DNA of 64,000 nt from Cladorrhinum sp. PSN259 (taxonomy: Eukaryota; Ascomycota; Sordariomycetes; Sordariales; Podosporaceae), in assembly GCA_033725935.1 (NCBI GenBank), contig MU867112.1, positions 62,001-126,000 on the forward strand, read 5' to 3'. The notes beneath the pieces were generated by a model. The model made no database searches and was not told the origin of the DNA. It saw nothing but the letters and a program-made list of their open reading frames with translations. The first letter of the stretch is position 1, and each line of letters starts with the position of its first letter. A program made the translations under genes and the position numbers. Below are positions 1-12,620 of this stretch, piece after piece.

Positions 1-840
1 CCCGCAATAAGCCATGGAATCCCTCATAATCCATGTTTCCATCACTTACAGGCACATACAATGGTGGTTGTGGCTATGTATGTGCTTAGACTTACCTAGG
101 CAGCATAGCAAAAAAAGCATCCTTTAGGGCAAACGGGCATAGCAATTAGGTAGGTATGGATGTACGAGAAGTATCACTGCGTACCATTTTACCTTGCCCT
201 AATTACCTAACTACCTACCTTACCTACCTTGTCATTATGGGGGCGGCATGGAAAGGGAAGGGAAGGGAAGGGGGGTTGGTTGGTTGATTGATTGAGGTGG
301 ATTTGAACTAATGCCGGGTCGTTTCGGCAACTTTTCTTGCTTATATTTTTTTAGTTTTCCCTTTAGGGTCGAAATTTCCATCTATACTACACTTATCATG
401 ATTGTGTTGTATTTTGTCGTTTCATCAAATTCCTTGGTTACACAAAGACTTTTTCATATTTCGCTGGGTGGGTGGTTTCAGTAAAAAAGTTGACCCATCA
501 TTCTTTTTTTCATCCGCAATACCAAATTCCACCCCGTTCGGGAGGATCGTCCGTTTCTTGCTTTCACTTATTTGATTTTTTTTTTTGGTTGCCTTTGTGC
601 GACGTGAGGCGCGTCTGTTGTGCGCGTGGTAATTCTGCAGATAGGGATCATGGGGGAAGGAGGGGGGGGAGGGACCAGGGCTCTGGTAAGGTGGGTGAGA
701 GGCGCAGCGTCAATGTTTTGGCGAGCGGCGGCAAACGGGACCTTTCCCATCCACCGGTTTTTGTTTTTTTATGTAACACAAGAAGAAGGGGAGGAAGAAG
801 AAGCATGGTTTGAAGGGGGGAAATTCCGAGGTTACACAAG

Positions 841-844
<4 letters not shown>

Positions 845-871
<27 letters not shown>
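845..871. repeat. (GT)n microsatellite
   Basis: About thirteen GT dinucleotides in a row. It is a simple repeat typical of fungal intergenic DNA. No function is implied. Confidence 0.9.
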
Positions 872-980
872 GGCTCTCTCGGTCGGTCTGGAACTGTTTT
901 GGGTTTATTTGTCTGCTTGCTCTTGTTTCTCCAGGCATGTCAGATGTTTTTCGGGCGCAGTCAGCAAGCCATCTTTTGGT

Positions 981-1003
981 TGATGATGATGATGATGATG
1001 ATG
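981..1003. repeat. (GAT)n microsatellite
   Basis: Seven GAT/ATG-type trinucleotides in a row inside non-coding DNA. A spurious reading frame renders them as poly-Asp or poly-Met. Confidence 0.9.
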
Positions 1004-4000
1004 TGGGGAAGGGGGATGATGGTGTGGTGACAGAAAAAGAAAAACAGAATCTCGTAAGGAAGGAGCGAAACCCACGCAGCAAACAAGCGCGCTTTTTTTT
1101 TTTTTTTTTCCACTTTCATGTCAGACCGGTCTGATTTAAGCAGGACATGTAAAGCGCGGGTTATGTCATTGCGAATCTCTCCTCTCTTTTTTTTACTGCT
1201 ACAAATGGCCCTCCTAGGACTAGCAACTTTGCGTTTCTTAGGAATCCGATCTCTCTCCTGCATCGTTTCAAAGTTGACAAGTTGTGTAATCTTCGGCGTT
1301 GGACTCGGGAGTTAATTGTTTTAGCTCCGCCAGGGAAGGTCCTCCCCGGCCAGAGAACTTGCTCATCAAGTCATCTGAACTCGGGCAACTGAGGTGGGTG
1401 GGTGCTCAGTGATAAGAACCTGGAAAGCACGGAAAGCTGGAAAGAACGACGTAATGGGGGGGTAAGCTGCAGCCAAAGCTTCCGTCTGATTTCAACCTTC
1501 CGGATGGTGCCAGTGGAAATTTGACGTTTTTCCCCAAATGCATCATCCTGCATCCGGTCTATACTATTTCACCAACCACAGTTACCACGCTGACACCACC
1601 CACACCATTACACAACCAACTTCCACGACATTCCGCTGGCGCCGGCATCTGGAGGTCGTACCTTGGTTGTGTCACCGCCTATCCGTTCCCGGTCCTCATC
1701 TGCCGAGAAGACCGAACAATCGGACCAATGATGACTTGCATCGTCGTTCACGCTGTTCTCTACCCTACAAGCATGCTCTTCTCCACGACGTGTTACCGCC
1801 GAGCAAAGCACCGCGAGGACACACTCGTCGGATGCACCGCCTCAGTCATGATCGCATCGAGTTCCCCCACACCGAACCGCGGAAGTTTGACCAGTCATGC
1901 TGCGCACTCCCAGGCACCAGTGGGCAGACCAAAACCGGGGACTTGGCAGGGCTAATCACCAACGCCAGATAGGCGAGGGGTGCGGCACATTGATGGCCAT
2001 CTGCCAACAACACCAAAAAATGGACAGAAGGGACCCAAAGGACCTACACAACGAGGAAGCCGTGTGCCATGCTCGAGGTCCAAAGTGGAGACGCTAGTCG
2101 CGGCCTTGGGTTCCTTGGCCTGGCCTCTCAGAGACATGGCACTTGCATGGGATGATGTCTGTGTCTTCCCCGCCGCTGAAGATCTACTATAGTATTCGCT
2201 TCATAGCGGCCCCGACCGCGCGCAAGAAACTTTGTGCACCCGTCCCGGCAGAATGGTAAAAGGGGTTTTGAGCCAACACCCCCGCAAAAAGGGGCAGCAT
2301 CAGGAGACACAACAGGAAACGGGAGAGTTGCCATTGTTTTCCCTTGTTGTTTTGTCTTGTTTGCCATCATCCCCGATCACCGAAAACATACAAACAACAC
2401 TTTGTAGGCAACCAGAAAACAAAAAGTCAGAAACAGAAACCCGGAAATCCAGAGCGCGGACGTAGCTCCGGACCCGATCCGGTGCCGCCGGCGTTGATCG
2501 GTACTAAAACGGGTGCGCGCCGGCCGCTACCAGACAGCTCTTCGGATTTCCTGTGCGGCACAAGAGGAACAGTGTTCCATTTACACTAACGCCCTAATCC
2601 TTCGGGTCTTCTGGGTGCTTGGCTGTCAGTCTTGGGCTCACTGGATGGCTCTTTGTCGATTCGCTTGTGGTCCAATTAAGGTTTTTGGGGCTAAAACTCC
2701 CTAAAGCACACAGCGATCACAGCCAAACCCTGGCCCCGGGACTCCCCTGGGACTCTTTGTCGCCCGCTAGGCTCAACCTTGGAAAGATCACGGCGATGGG
2801 GAAAAGCGCCCCTTTTTCAACCCCACTGTGTCCATTGTATCTACTGCCGAGGGTGCCAACTTGCCGCCTGATGAATGCCCCGGCATGCGCAATGTTCTCC
2901 ATCGTCAATCATCAATCTGTTTTGCCAAGGCGCCATGTCGTCTTCGTCCCGCGTTTGGTGCTGTTGCACAACGTAAGGCCACCGAACCTCCCGCGCGCGA
3001 TCCACAGCTTTGTACTCGGTACGCCTTCACTTCATCGATCGCCCATCTTGAATGTTGACTATCTCCAATTCGGCCGCAATCACCGAGATGTTAAAGCAAT
3101 CAATTGCACACGGTTTTCTGATTACTCAACATGATTTGCTCTCTTCACAAAGAACGCCTTACCCATGCTGACGTGCCTATCCAGCCGTCCGTCAGGCTGT
3201 CAGCGTAGCAACCTGGAACCCCCTCGGACATATCGTTGACTGGGCTCTTTGAGTCACCCGGCAAAAGCCACGCAACCCTAAACATCAAACCAGTTGATAA
3301 GGAGTTATCTGTCTACCTGTTAGACCTAGCGACGTTGCCGCTGTTGATGGTTATCCAGTCAAGGTAATTAGAGCGTGTCTGATGAGCAAGGCTGTGACAA
3401 CCGTTGATGTCTCTCGCTGTGAGAGTGGTGGCTGGGTCAGCTGCCAAGAAAGATACGCCTCCTTCTGCCGCTCGGGTTACACCGACCCTATTCGTGCAAC
3501 ACTCTCGATCTGCCACTACCCGTCCGCTGGAAATGCAAGGTCCTTTCAAGGCTTTGATGACGGGCGGTTTCGAGTTCCTTCTTCCCCGCCCTGGATCGCG
3601 TCACTTCCTCGACAAGACGGCTTATTCCGTCGACGCAATCTAGACAGTATCTTTTTTTTTTTTTTTGCCCTCAGTTTCGCCGTCTTCTTTAGGGTGCTGG
3701 TTACTTTCACAAACTTGTGCCCCCTCGGCTCGGCCCCTCGCCGTCTGCGCGTGGTTTTCCGGTTTCCCAGGTTGTTGACGCCCCAAACGAGCGACCACCT
3801 TGGGGTTCTTTGGCCATCCTTCACCGACACAAAAACATTGTGCGTAGGAGTTTGGGAGAGCCAATCATGAAAGTAGCTCGGAGGTTTTCGATTTGGGTCG
3901 TTGAGTCAGCGCCCTTATGTCGGAAACTGGACGTTTTGGAAAGGATGTGAAAAGTGTTAACGGTTGGTTCGGAAGCCCTTTGTTTTACATCGCCGGTGTC

Positions 4001-5033
4001 GATCCAAGTGATTTTTAATTCGAGGATTACTGACTGGTCAATGAGGCAATTATGTGCGGTAGGGTCCTTTTGAGGTGAAAGGGATCAATCTCTTCGATGT
4101 GCTTGGCTGAGACACTTGCATGATAGAACATGGGTGGAAGGTATTGTTGCGGGAAATTCCATTGAAATGCTGACCGCTCATTTATGGGAGCGTGATATGC
4201 TTTTTTTTTTTTTTTTTTTGCAGAGTCATCCAGGCCTGTTGTGCCAGTACGTTGCAGCAAACTTGAGCGTGCAGAGATACTTTGGAGCAGTTGCATTTGG
4301 TGGGTAGTTTTTGGGGGCTTTTGAGTGTGTTGATCACTCAGCCCTATGGGGATTTTGGAGACACGCCTCCCTCATTTACTCTTAGCGTTTCATTCTGATT
4401 GTTTTACTTTAACTTGCCCAGTTGCGGTGCGAGCGGGTTGGTGAGTGGGCTGGTTTACGATGTATGTTTTTTTTTATACCGAGGTGGACCGGACGGGACG
4501 GCGATACTACATACACCACTTCGGTTTTTTACAAATGAGATTTTGAGATTCGGGATGAAAGAGGGGAGTATTTTCTGCGTGATGGGTTGAGTGGTTTGCA
4601 AACCATGAGGCTGAGGAATCATTCGGACAGAGCAGTGCGGCAGTGTAGGTAAGGTGATCGACGACCCATCCAAATGGGGAAGGTTCGTTCTTTGAGAATG
4701 TGAGAATGGATGGCTTTTCATTAATGGGATGCGAAAGTTGGATGTGAACCCCTTTGGTATGTATATTCATTCAGCTTTTCTTTTTTCTTTCCGTGACACA
4801 TTCTTTTCCATTCCGGTCGAGGAGTCTGCAGGCAGCAGGAAGCTGCGGAAAAGACGCCACATTTTGTTAAAGATGTGTGGGAAAAATCCGGGGGACTTGT
4901 GCGGACGTGCATTTGTCTCCAAAAAAGCCACCGATAGACAGATGGTTCTTTTTTTCGGGGCCCGAAAGAATGGGGGCCATGTTATGTACTTTTGTTTGAT
5001 GTTGGTCGGGGAAGCGGTGTGCATCTAGATAGT

Positions 5034-5131
5034 TGAGAGGGAGGCGGAAAGGGGAGAGGGAAAGGGGAAACGGGAGAGGGAAAATGGAAAAGGGAAAAGG
5101 TAAAGGGAAAGAGAAAGGGAAGGAAGGGGGT
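5034..5131. repeat. Homopurine tract
   Basis: About 98 bases that are almost all A or G on the plus strand, made of imperfect GGGAAA/GAGGGAAA units with only a few single pyrimidine interruptions. Such purine-pyrimidine asymmetric tracts can adopt triplex structures and often vary in length. The apparent Lys/Glu/Arg-rich reading frame across it is a composition artefact. Confidence 0.85.
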
Positions 5132-8100
5132 TTGAGGGGTTATTCGTGCAGTATTGATGTAGAAAAACAACGAAAGTATGTACAAGTGATCGGCACGGTT
5201 GAAAAATGTACATGTTGTGTGTATGGTACATGTACATGCATGTACAATTTCAGCGGGATATTAAGTCTAGGAGGTTACTGTACGTATGTACATGTATTTA
5301 TATGCATATGTATGCTGGTTCTCGTTTTTTCTTTGAAGAAAAAAGAAAAGAAAAGGCTTCCCCCGCCCCGCCTCCGTCCCCAAATAATGAGATGTCACAT
5401 TAACGGTTTTTTTTAAAGTCTGAAGATGTCTGAGACATACATACATGCATACATACATACATGCAGGGCGTACATCTAATGCCTGCAGAACGGTTAATCA
5501 GAGTTGATAAACATCGGGGGGAGATCCAAGTTGGGGGGTTTAAATGACTTGAGAGGGATATCTACTTATGTACGTAGATAACAACTCTTTGCTGTTACAT
5601 GACATTATTTTGTTCTTTTTTTTTTCCCCTTCCTTTCAAGCCTTGTGTGTGTGTTTTTTTTTTTTTGCTTACAATTAGTTTACATGTCTTTTATTTAGAT
5701 AATACCCTCTCTCTTCTTGGCTTACATGAGATTGTATGTATGTATTGCCTCGAAAGTTGAGGTAGTATAAGGATGTAAGGATGTAAGAGCAAGGTAAAAA
5801 GGTAAAAAAGGTACTAAAAGGGCTGCTGGAATTCGAATCATGTTTTTTTTTGGTGGGTTTTTTTTGGGGGGGGGGTTTTGTAGATTTTAATCATGTAGTA
5901 TAAATTATGGGGTTTGAAACATTTATATCCTTTTGGAGCGAGACTTTTTTTATTTTAACATATCTTTTCCTATTTAATTTACCTCCTCATCGGTAGTAAC
6001 AGGAAAGAAAGGATAAAATAATTGCTTGGATAAGCAGATATTTTGTTTATTACGAGAATTTCTTTTTAATATAAATTTCTTTTTTATTGTATTTCTTTTT
6101 TTCCTTTTTTCGGTGGATACACGCATGGCGAGTTGGAAAGACAGGAGGGACATTGCTTGGAACATGTTTCAACAGAAACAAAAGGTCAGTTTTGTTTCCC
6201 TGGGCTAATTCATCATGACGTTTCAGTAGCGGCTGATGATGAAGTATTAGTGTTTTGTTGCAGAATTTGGAACTTGAAGTGTGTTTGTCAAAGCCCACGA
6301 TGTACTTTTTCCCTTTTAGTTTGACCTTGCTGTTCTCGTGACGAACTGGTTGACCGAGAACAAGGAATTTCCTGTGGAGGAGTGAAGTGTTTTTCGACGG
6401 AACTTGGACCGTACACAGGTGTGATACTACTAAAGGGAACTTTTTGTTTCCCGGGATGGATTGACGGTGTGCTACTGCTTTTTACTTTGTTGTCATTCCC
6501 GACAGATTATTTTCGCCGACTGGTGCCCGGGCGTGATGTATAGGACAAGACGTATGGGACTTTCGGCATGGCACATACTTGGCTGGATGGTTGATAAGCT
6601 TTGTTGAACGGTGAGAAAGGTTGGACAATGAACTGGCTACGTGGACGGGACAGACAGGGATTTTTGCTACGGGGTTCTTGCAGTGGCGGCGACTGGTTGG
6701 TGTTTAGGGAGGGTGGCTCTCTGTTAGAGAGGTACTTCTCGGGATTCTGTGTATTTTCCGGTGGTTACATGTCTGAGCTGCCGTTTAGGTGTTCACAAGC
6801 GGTCCGGAATGGGCCTTCCTGATCTGAGGGTGTAATACAACGGCAATCTCGCGGCGGGGAAGAAAGGAGAAAAGAGAAAGCAAGTAAGAGGCACCCATCT
6901 GGGGACTTTTCTGTATCCCCGGGTTCTGAGTGGTCCTATCTGGCCTTGCTGGGCTGGTCTGGCGTGTTTGTGATGGTGCTTCTCCACGGCACGGGTATGC
7001 TCTAGTTGCCAATGACAAACAACCTATCGGCGAATGATAATGTCAGTGTGATGGTTGTCTCGGTGTTCAGTTCTAGAAGGGGGGAGTCACCGAGGAAGTA
7101 TTGGTGATGGTAAATTTCTTACCCTACCTTCGGAGAGTTGTCCATGTTTTTCCCACTCAGCTCCTGAACGAGCTGAGATCTGAGGTTGTAACTAGATGGA
7201 ATTCTGCAGATACGGTAGATACGTTTAGAGAAGTCTAGATTTGAAGCTCCTCAAAGTCTTGCCACTCGGGCATTTCCTCTTGCTTTTTTGCGGTCGCTGT
7301 ATTCGTGCAGATGCAGATATGGATTGATGATACTCGTATCCCCCGAATTTACCCAAGTAGGTGGCTGCGTAAGTAGCTTCCGCTGCGCCTCATAGTTGTT
7401 CAGTTTTGACCAAAAAGATGGCCCCCAATTCTCAAAGACACAAGCATCTTCAACTCAGGTCCTGTGCTTTTGTGGGGTTTGCAATACAGTGATTTACGGT
7501 TATCTGCAACTGGCATAGATAAACACGGAGGTGGTGTTTGGTGGTGTGGGGAAATAGGGGCTAATTACCCCTTTTTCTGTGTTTTGACTTTCGACTCTAG
7601 TTCGCGATCCACTACACCACTTGCTCGCTGGACTTGGGAGGAAGTCCAGTTATTTCATTGGCTGGTATCTAATTGCACCAAGAAGACTTGGTAAGAGATA
7701 TATTGTATGGAATTTCTTAGGTCATTCGTCTGCTACGAAATACTGCCAGGCACTTTTACCATCGGGATTCCAACATCATGTGATGGTATCCGAGACGTCC
7801 AGTTGCCATCCACGTGATGGGCCGAAGCATGTTGGCTCTTGCATTTCGCATGGTTCATGTGTGTGCACGCAACGCCACGGCCCTTGCATTGGTTCTGGTG
7901 ATGAGGCTAAACTGTGTTTAGTATGGCTGTGGGTTCACGACATGATGTTGGCTTGCCAGGAAGTCCCTGATAAAACTGAGGCTCCAAGATCACCATTGTG
8001 TAACAAATCATTTCCAGGATTTGGAGGTTGTTCTCATGATTATGCTCGGCTGACATCCGACCGTGTGATTGCCCACCCACGCCGCTCTCGACAATCTGTG

Positions 8101-10776
8101 TTCAAAAGGCGCTTAACCAGTCGGGGAAGGGCCTAAAGTCCGGACCGCTGTCACGAAAAACGGGAGAGCCCGCAGAATGTATCGAATGTACCTCATTGTC
8201 AATGTCAATGTATCAAATGTCAGCGCGCCGTGGGTGCGGGTGTGGGTGGACAAGATCAGGCGTCGAGATGAACGCATACACGTATGGTGTGATTCGGTCC
8301 AAGTATGCTGAAATGTAAAAAATGAAACAAGCCCGAGAATCCTATCTATTAGTGCCTACCATGGCGGATACCGCTGTTTGCCCTTGTCGATCTCATACGT
8401 TTGAGATGCCGACCCGCATTTTTGTTGCGGTGTAGCTATCTTTTTTTTTTTTTTTCCCCTACTACTCCCGCATTTTACATGTAGACAGGGGAGCCAGAGC
8501 GGGAAGAGACGGGTGGTTCGGTCGCTGATCTACGAACAGCGTCTCCCTCGTAAGCACCAGACCGGTTACGGCCACCTTTCTCAGATCATGACTATTCCCC
8601 TTTTGTTCGCATACATTAGCTGCCGTCTGGGGAAAAAGGCACACGACCACAGTCTTTGGAGAAATAGTATGTGGGGGTTGGGGGTCAAGCAATTCAGGGG
8701 CAACAATTTGTTTTCTTTCCCAATCATCGTCTTGGGATGTCGTATTCGATGCGCCAAATTTGTTTGTTTCAACGGGGCTAACCGGCGGTATGGCACTTGG
8801 AGGTGGTCTGACAACTATCCGACATACCATCTTAGTGAGTAGGTATGCAATTGTCATGTTGCTTGGCGGCGTCCCAAAGTAAACAACCTTGTGCCACCTT
8901 CACGCACCACGTGCCGTAGTGATGGCGAGGTGTCACCACGGCAGGAAGAATCTTGTTTTAAGGGTCGTGGTGTGTTGAAGATCACTTCTTCAGTTGGATT
9001 CGAAAGATGCTGGACTGAATCCTCTCAGCAGACCAGGCAGCTCACTACTGAAGGCAGCTTGCCATTTACCAGAGGCACAGTTAAAATCTAGGTAGATAGG
9101 ATGCGAGGTATCAAACTGGACGCATTAAAGAAGCATCAGTGTGCTTTCTTCTTAAAAAGAACCCAATCGTGCTACCACACCACGGCGCTTCTCCCGTCTC
9201 TAGGCCCTAGCGGTGGTAAATTAACCTCCTTTTAATAGCACATAGAGTGTATCACAACATCTCAGGGTTCCCGCGCAAGAATAGAATGGAATGTGTATCA
9301 CGAGAATTTAAAGTTGAGATTTTCCATGGTACCATCAGCGTCGCTCAGCAGCAACCCTGGATCATGCTGTTGAACATTGACCCCCTGAAGACGTCTTTGT
9401 CGGAGGCACCACCAATTGAGCTGAGCTGAAGCTGAAGCTGATCAGCACGGAGGCCCAGAAGAAAACGGTGACACATCGGGGGGTTTGTGAAAATGATCAT
9501 CACTCAAGGGAATCCTTCAGATGCGTTAATAATCGCACCTAAAGCCTCATAGAAAGTTTTCGGGACCGTGGTTGACGAGGGAGCTTGGAGACTCAACCGT
9601 GATCTACACACCGAAATGACGGCCAAGATTTAAAGCATTGGTGAGACAGAGTCAACCAGCCTGTAGGTGTTGTTGATAGCAGTTATTGAAAGGAACAGAA
9701 TCCTTGAGGGTAGAGAAAGGCAGCGAGCTCAGAGCTGAACAGCAGGTGCTAGAATGATGGACGGTGTGCCATTAGACCGGTTATACATTGGCATATGAAG
9801 TGTAAAAACGACAGTGGACCTTGATACCTCCCCTGACGTAGCCAAAAAGGGGTAAGGGGTATGTCAACAACAGCTCATACGGAGGGTAGTTTTGTAGTGG
9901 AGATTGAAACTTTAAGCAGTTATGATCATAGCAGCCGCGATTGTATATACTTGCCAATGTTGTTGTTATGTGTAGAAATACCATGAGTTAGTGAATATGT
10001 GTAACGAAACAGCCATCTTCTACGGGGCCAGCTTCTGATACCATTGTCTTAGATCGCGCACTACCTGTCAAGATGAGTAGTCTACGAAGACAAGGCCCAT
10101 TATTCACTAGCCTTGACAGCAGCGCCCGCTTTGAGTCAAGAGATCTTTTCCATTCCTCTGTAGACAATAAAAGACCAGGCATAAAACCCGAAATAAACAA
10201 AGCCCATAGGTCTTCTCAAAATATCCTGTTTTTGAGCCATAGGTAATGGCAGCAGTACAGAAAGCAAGCTATATGTAGCAAACTAAGATCATTCTAAATG
10301 AAGTTACAAAGGCCGAATGGAGAGGAGAAAGAAAAGCCTCGGAAAGCCATCTACATGTGAAGCGAGTAGCTAAGGAACGGACATAAATAGTGAGGAAAGG
10401 GGTATTTTACATCAAGAGACAAATGAAAAGAAAGTCCAAAATTGCACAACTGATGACTTTATCTTCTTCTTCTTTATCATCTTCTTGCCGACGCTTCCCT
10501 TTTGGAATGCGCTGTACATGCAATAGCTAGGTTATGAACTTACTCTATTTCTATTTGCACTTCTACCTTCTTACTTCTTATCCTTGCCTTGGCTTTATTC
10601 AACACTTGTTATTCCTTCGTGCCTCTTAGTTTTCTTCGTTTAATCTCAGTATGCAATATAATGATCATGTCTTTTACATTACCTTGATGGATTTCCCACC
10701 CACCTCAAATAGTATTCTCTGCCTCTACCTCCGTTCTCTCTATCTTTCAAAAGCCTCGAACTTGAAACTTTGTTTA
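5132..10776. other. Gene-poor non-coding stretch (middle part)
   Basis: I see no supportable gene. 5160-5470 is rich in ACATGT/TGTACA palindromes and CATA tetranucleotides. 5600-6110 is AT-rich with long T runs. 6600-9100 has near-average base composition with many short frames on both strands but no domain, signal peptide or conserved splice structure. A D-arm-like motif near 7590-7625 on the minus strand does not continue into a tRNA. Around 9100-10200 there are again only frames of 60-70 codons. Confidence 0.6.
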
Positions 10777-10865
10777 GTTTTGTTAGTTTTGTTAGTTTTG
10801 TTAGTTTTGTTAGTTTTGTTAGTTTTGTTAGTTTTGTTAGTTTTGTTAGTTTTGTTAGTTTTGTT
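10777..10865. repeat. TTTTGTTAG minisatellite
   Basis: About ten perfect tandem copies of a 9-bp unit, TTTTGTTAG. Because the unit is a multiple of three, it leaves open frames on both strands (Leu-Val-Leu on plus, Thr-Lys-Leu or Asn-Lys-Thr on minus). These frames have no coding context on either side, so I treat them as repeat artefacts. Confidence 0.95.
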
Positions 10866-11005
10866 GAAATCAAGAAAGTGGTGAGTGCCGGCTGGTTCTT
10901 TCGATAAAAGATACTCCTTCAATGGAAGAGGTTTCTTAAATGGAAGAGAAGAGGTGAAGATCTACTGGGGATAAGGGCATTAAGACGGCTGGTTTATTAA
11001 CGGCA

Positions 11006-11058
11006 AAGAAGAAGAAGAAGAAGAAGAAGAAGAAGAAGAAGAAGAAGAAGAAGAAGAA
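11006..11058. repeat. (GAA)n microsatellite
   Basis: About seventeen uninterrupted GAA triplets, which is also a homopurine tract. It lies 140 bp right of the 9-bp minisatellite and just left of the degenerate array, so several unstable simple repeats cluster here. Confidence 0.95.
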
Positions 11059-11224
11059 AACAAAAGAAATCACGATTCCCCAATAAGTTCTATCCAACCA
11101 AGCATCAATTCATCTCCTCCAACATAATAAAATACTGTCATACCACCATTATATCATATTCTATCTACAACTTCAATAAACGGTAGCGCATATAATCACG
11201 ATGAGGAAGACGAAATCTGGGTTT

Positions 11225-12620
11225 TTCGTAGCAACTATTTGTCATTTCGAAATCCCCTTGTTCCTCAGGGCCTACATAAGACATGATACCCAAAACATGT
11301 GTGCCTGATATTATTTATACCACAGTTTCAAAAGGTTCTTGAGTTCTAGTCTTTACGATGCTCATACCTAATCATGACTTAGATTTCGGGTCCTCTTTCT
11401 GATCAGAGTCTCATAAGATACGATAACCTGAAACATATATGTATACCTAATATTATTTATACCATAGTGAAAAGAGTCTTTCTCCTGGGCTGTGCTATTC
11501 TTGCACCTATTCGCTACTCAAATTCATGTTCTCTTACTACTCAAGGCGTGCACATAACACGTAACCCAAAACAAAACATACATACATACAACAGATCAAT
11601 TATACCACAGCAAACAGACTCCTCTCCTCCCCTAATTAGGCTTGCTGTCTTGGACCTGATCACTAACTACTTGGACAAAGAAAGGCTAACCAAAGTCGTT
11701 TTTAGTACTCAATTCTCTTTCAGGTAAGAAATAATCGTTCTGCTTTTACCTACATCCAACAGCAAGGATTTCCCTATCTAGGCAAAAACGAAATTATGCT
11801 ACAGTAAGTCTTTTAACTCTGGGCTTTACAGTTCTTACACCTGATCACTACTCAGATTTCGAGTCCTCTTGTTACTCGGGGCTTACAGCACACGGTTGAT
11901 CCAAAACATGCATGCTTGATATTATGTATACCACACTTGAAAAGAGTCTCTCCCTCAGGCTTTACTCTTCTTAGCACCTTGATCATCAACTCAGAATTTC
12001 GAAAACCTCCTCTTATCTACTCGGAGCCTACTACTTAGGGTATACGAGAAAGAAAAAAAGGACCAATTTCACAAGTCTTTTTATTTCTCATCAACTCAAA
12101 ACTCTCCTTCAACCCATTTAAATCATTCATCAGCTTTTCCCGTTTCTTTTTTTTTCTATTCCTTTTCCTCTCCTGAAACTCCAAAGATTTAGTTCTCCTA
12201 AACATAAACCATATATATACTACATACATACAATACAAACCCCTTACTTTACCAAGTGAGAGTTCACATAAACACACAATTCATGAACACCATTCACACA
12301 CAATCATGCACACCACCACCACCCAAAGGTTTTTTTTTTTTTTTTTTTTACCTTGTGGTAAATAAAATCAATAATAAAGCAGGAATCAATCATTCTTTTA
12401 TCTTTGATCAAGTCAAGTCCCTCTTAACCATTCAGGGGTATGTATGTATGTATGTATGTATGTATGTAGGTAGGTAGGTAGAAAGACGGTATCCCCCCCG
12501 AAAAAAACATGCATACGCACCCAATATTAATTATGCCACACATATAGTAAACAGATTCTCTTTCCCCCTAGATGGGCTTTGCCATTCTTATACCTAATAA
12601 CCACATTACCTAAATCTCTT
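11225..12620. repeat. Degenerate tandem array, period about 140 bp
   Basis: Several diverged copies of one module follow each other. Recurring blocks, in order, are: ATTTCGGGTCCTCTT; a CTCGGGGCCTACA-like block; CCCAAAACATGCATG; TGATATTATTTATACCACA; GAAAAGAGTCTCTCC; and GGGCTTTRCNRTTCTTRCACC followed by TGATCACTACTCA. The TATTATTTATACCACA anchor recurs near 11308, 11449, 11600 (AATTATACCACA), 11790 (ATTATGCTACA) and 11920 (ATTATGTATACCACA). After an interruption of about 450 bp it recurs near 12527 (TTAATTATGCCACA). Spacings run from about 130 to 190 bp. Copies differ partly by C-to-T and G-to-A changes. There is no long open frame in common, so this looks like a decayed satellite rather than duplicated exons. 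Confidence 0.7.
12439..12480. repeat. (GTAT)n-(GTAG)n compound microsatellite
   Basis: A run of GTAT tetranucleotides passes directly into GTAG tetranucleotides. It sits in the interruption between the main block of the degenerate 140-bp array and its outlying copy near 12527. Confidence 0.9.

Larger units (their letters stand above)
1..5033. other. Gene-poor non-coding stretch (left part)
   Basis: No gene is supported here. The open frames are short (up to 171 codons), overlap one another on both strands, start mostly at non-ATG codons, and show no recognisable domain, signal peptide or splice-linked continuation. The DNA has low-complexity tracts: CTAC/TTAC-type repeats near 205-230, a GGGAA-rich stretch near 250-276, a GTTG/GATT stretch near 276-294, a GT run at 845-871, a GAT run at 981-1003, and poly(T) runs near 1094-1111, 3653-3666 and 4201-4219. 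It may be the regulatory or untranslated region of a gene beyond the left edge, but that is inference. Confidence 0.6.

Noticed and set aside
2619..3134. A 171-codon plus-strand frame in the gene desert
   Set aside because: It starts at a non-ATG codon, overlaps frames on the other strand and shows no domain, signal peptide or splice continuation.
5033..5416. Lys/Glu/Arg-rich 127-codon frame
   Set aside because: Produced by the homopurine tract; no independent coding evidence.
7590..7640. tRNA-like D-arm (GTGGTGTAGTGGAT) on the minus strand
   Set aside because: No pairing anticodon stem, no GTTCRANNC T-loop and no closing acceptor stem follow within a plausible distance.
7621..8136. A 171-codon plus-strand frame
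   Set aside because: Non-ATG opening, no recognisable motif, and no consistent codon bias. It is longer than neighbours only because local GC is higher.
10651..10922. Frames with Leu-Val-Leu or Asn-Lys-Thr repeats on both strands
   Set aside because: They come from the 9-bp minisatellite, whose unit is a multiple of three and so lacks stops in several frames.
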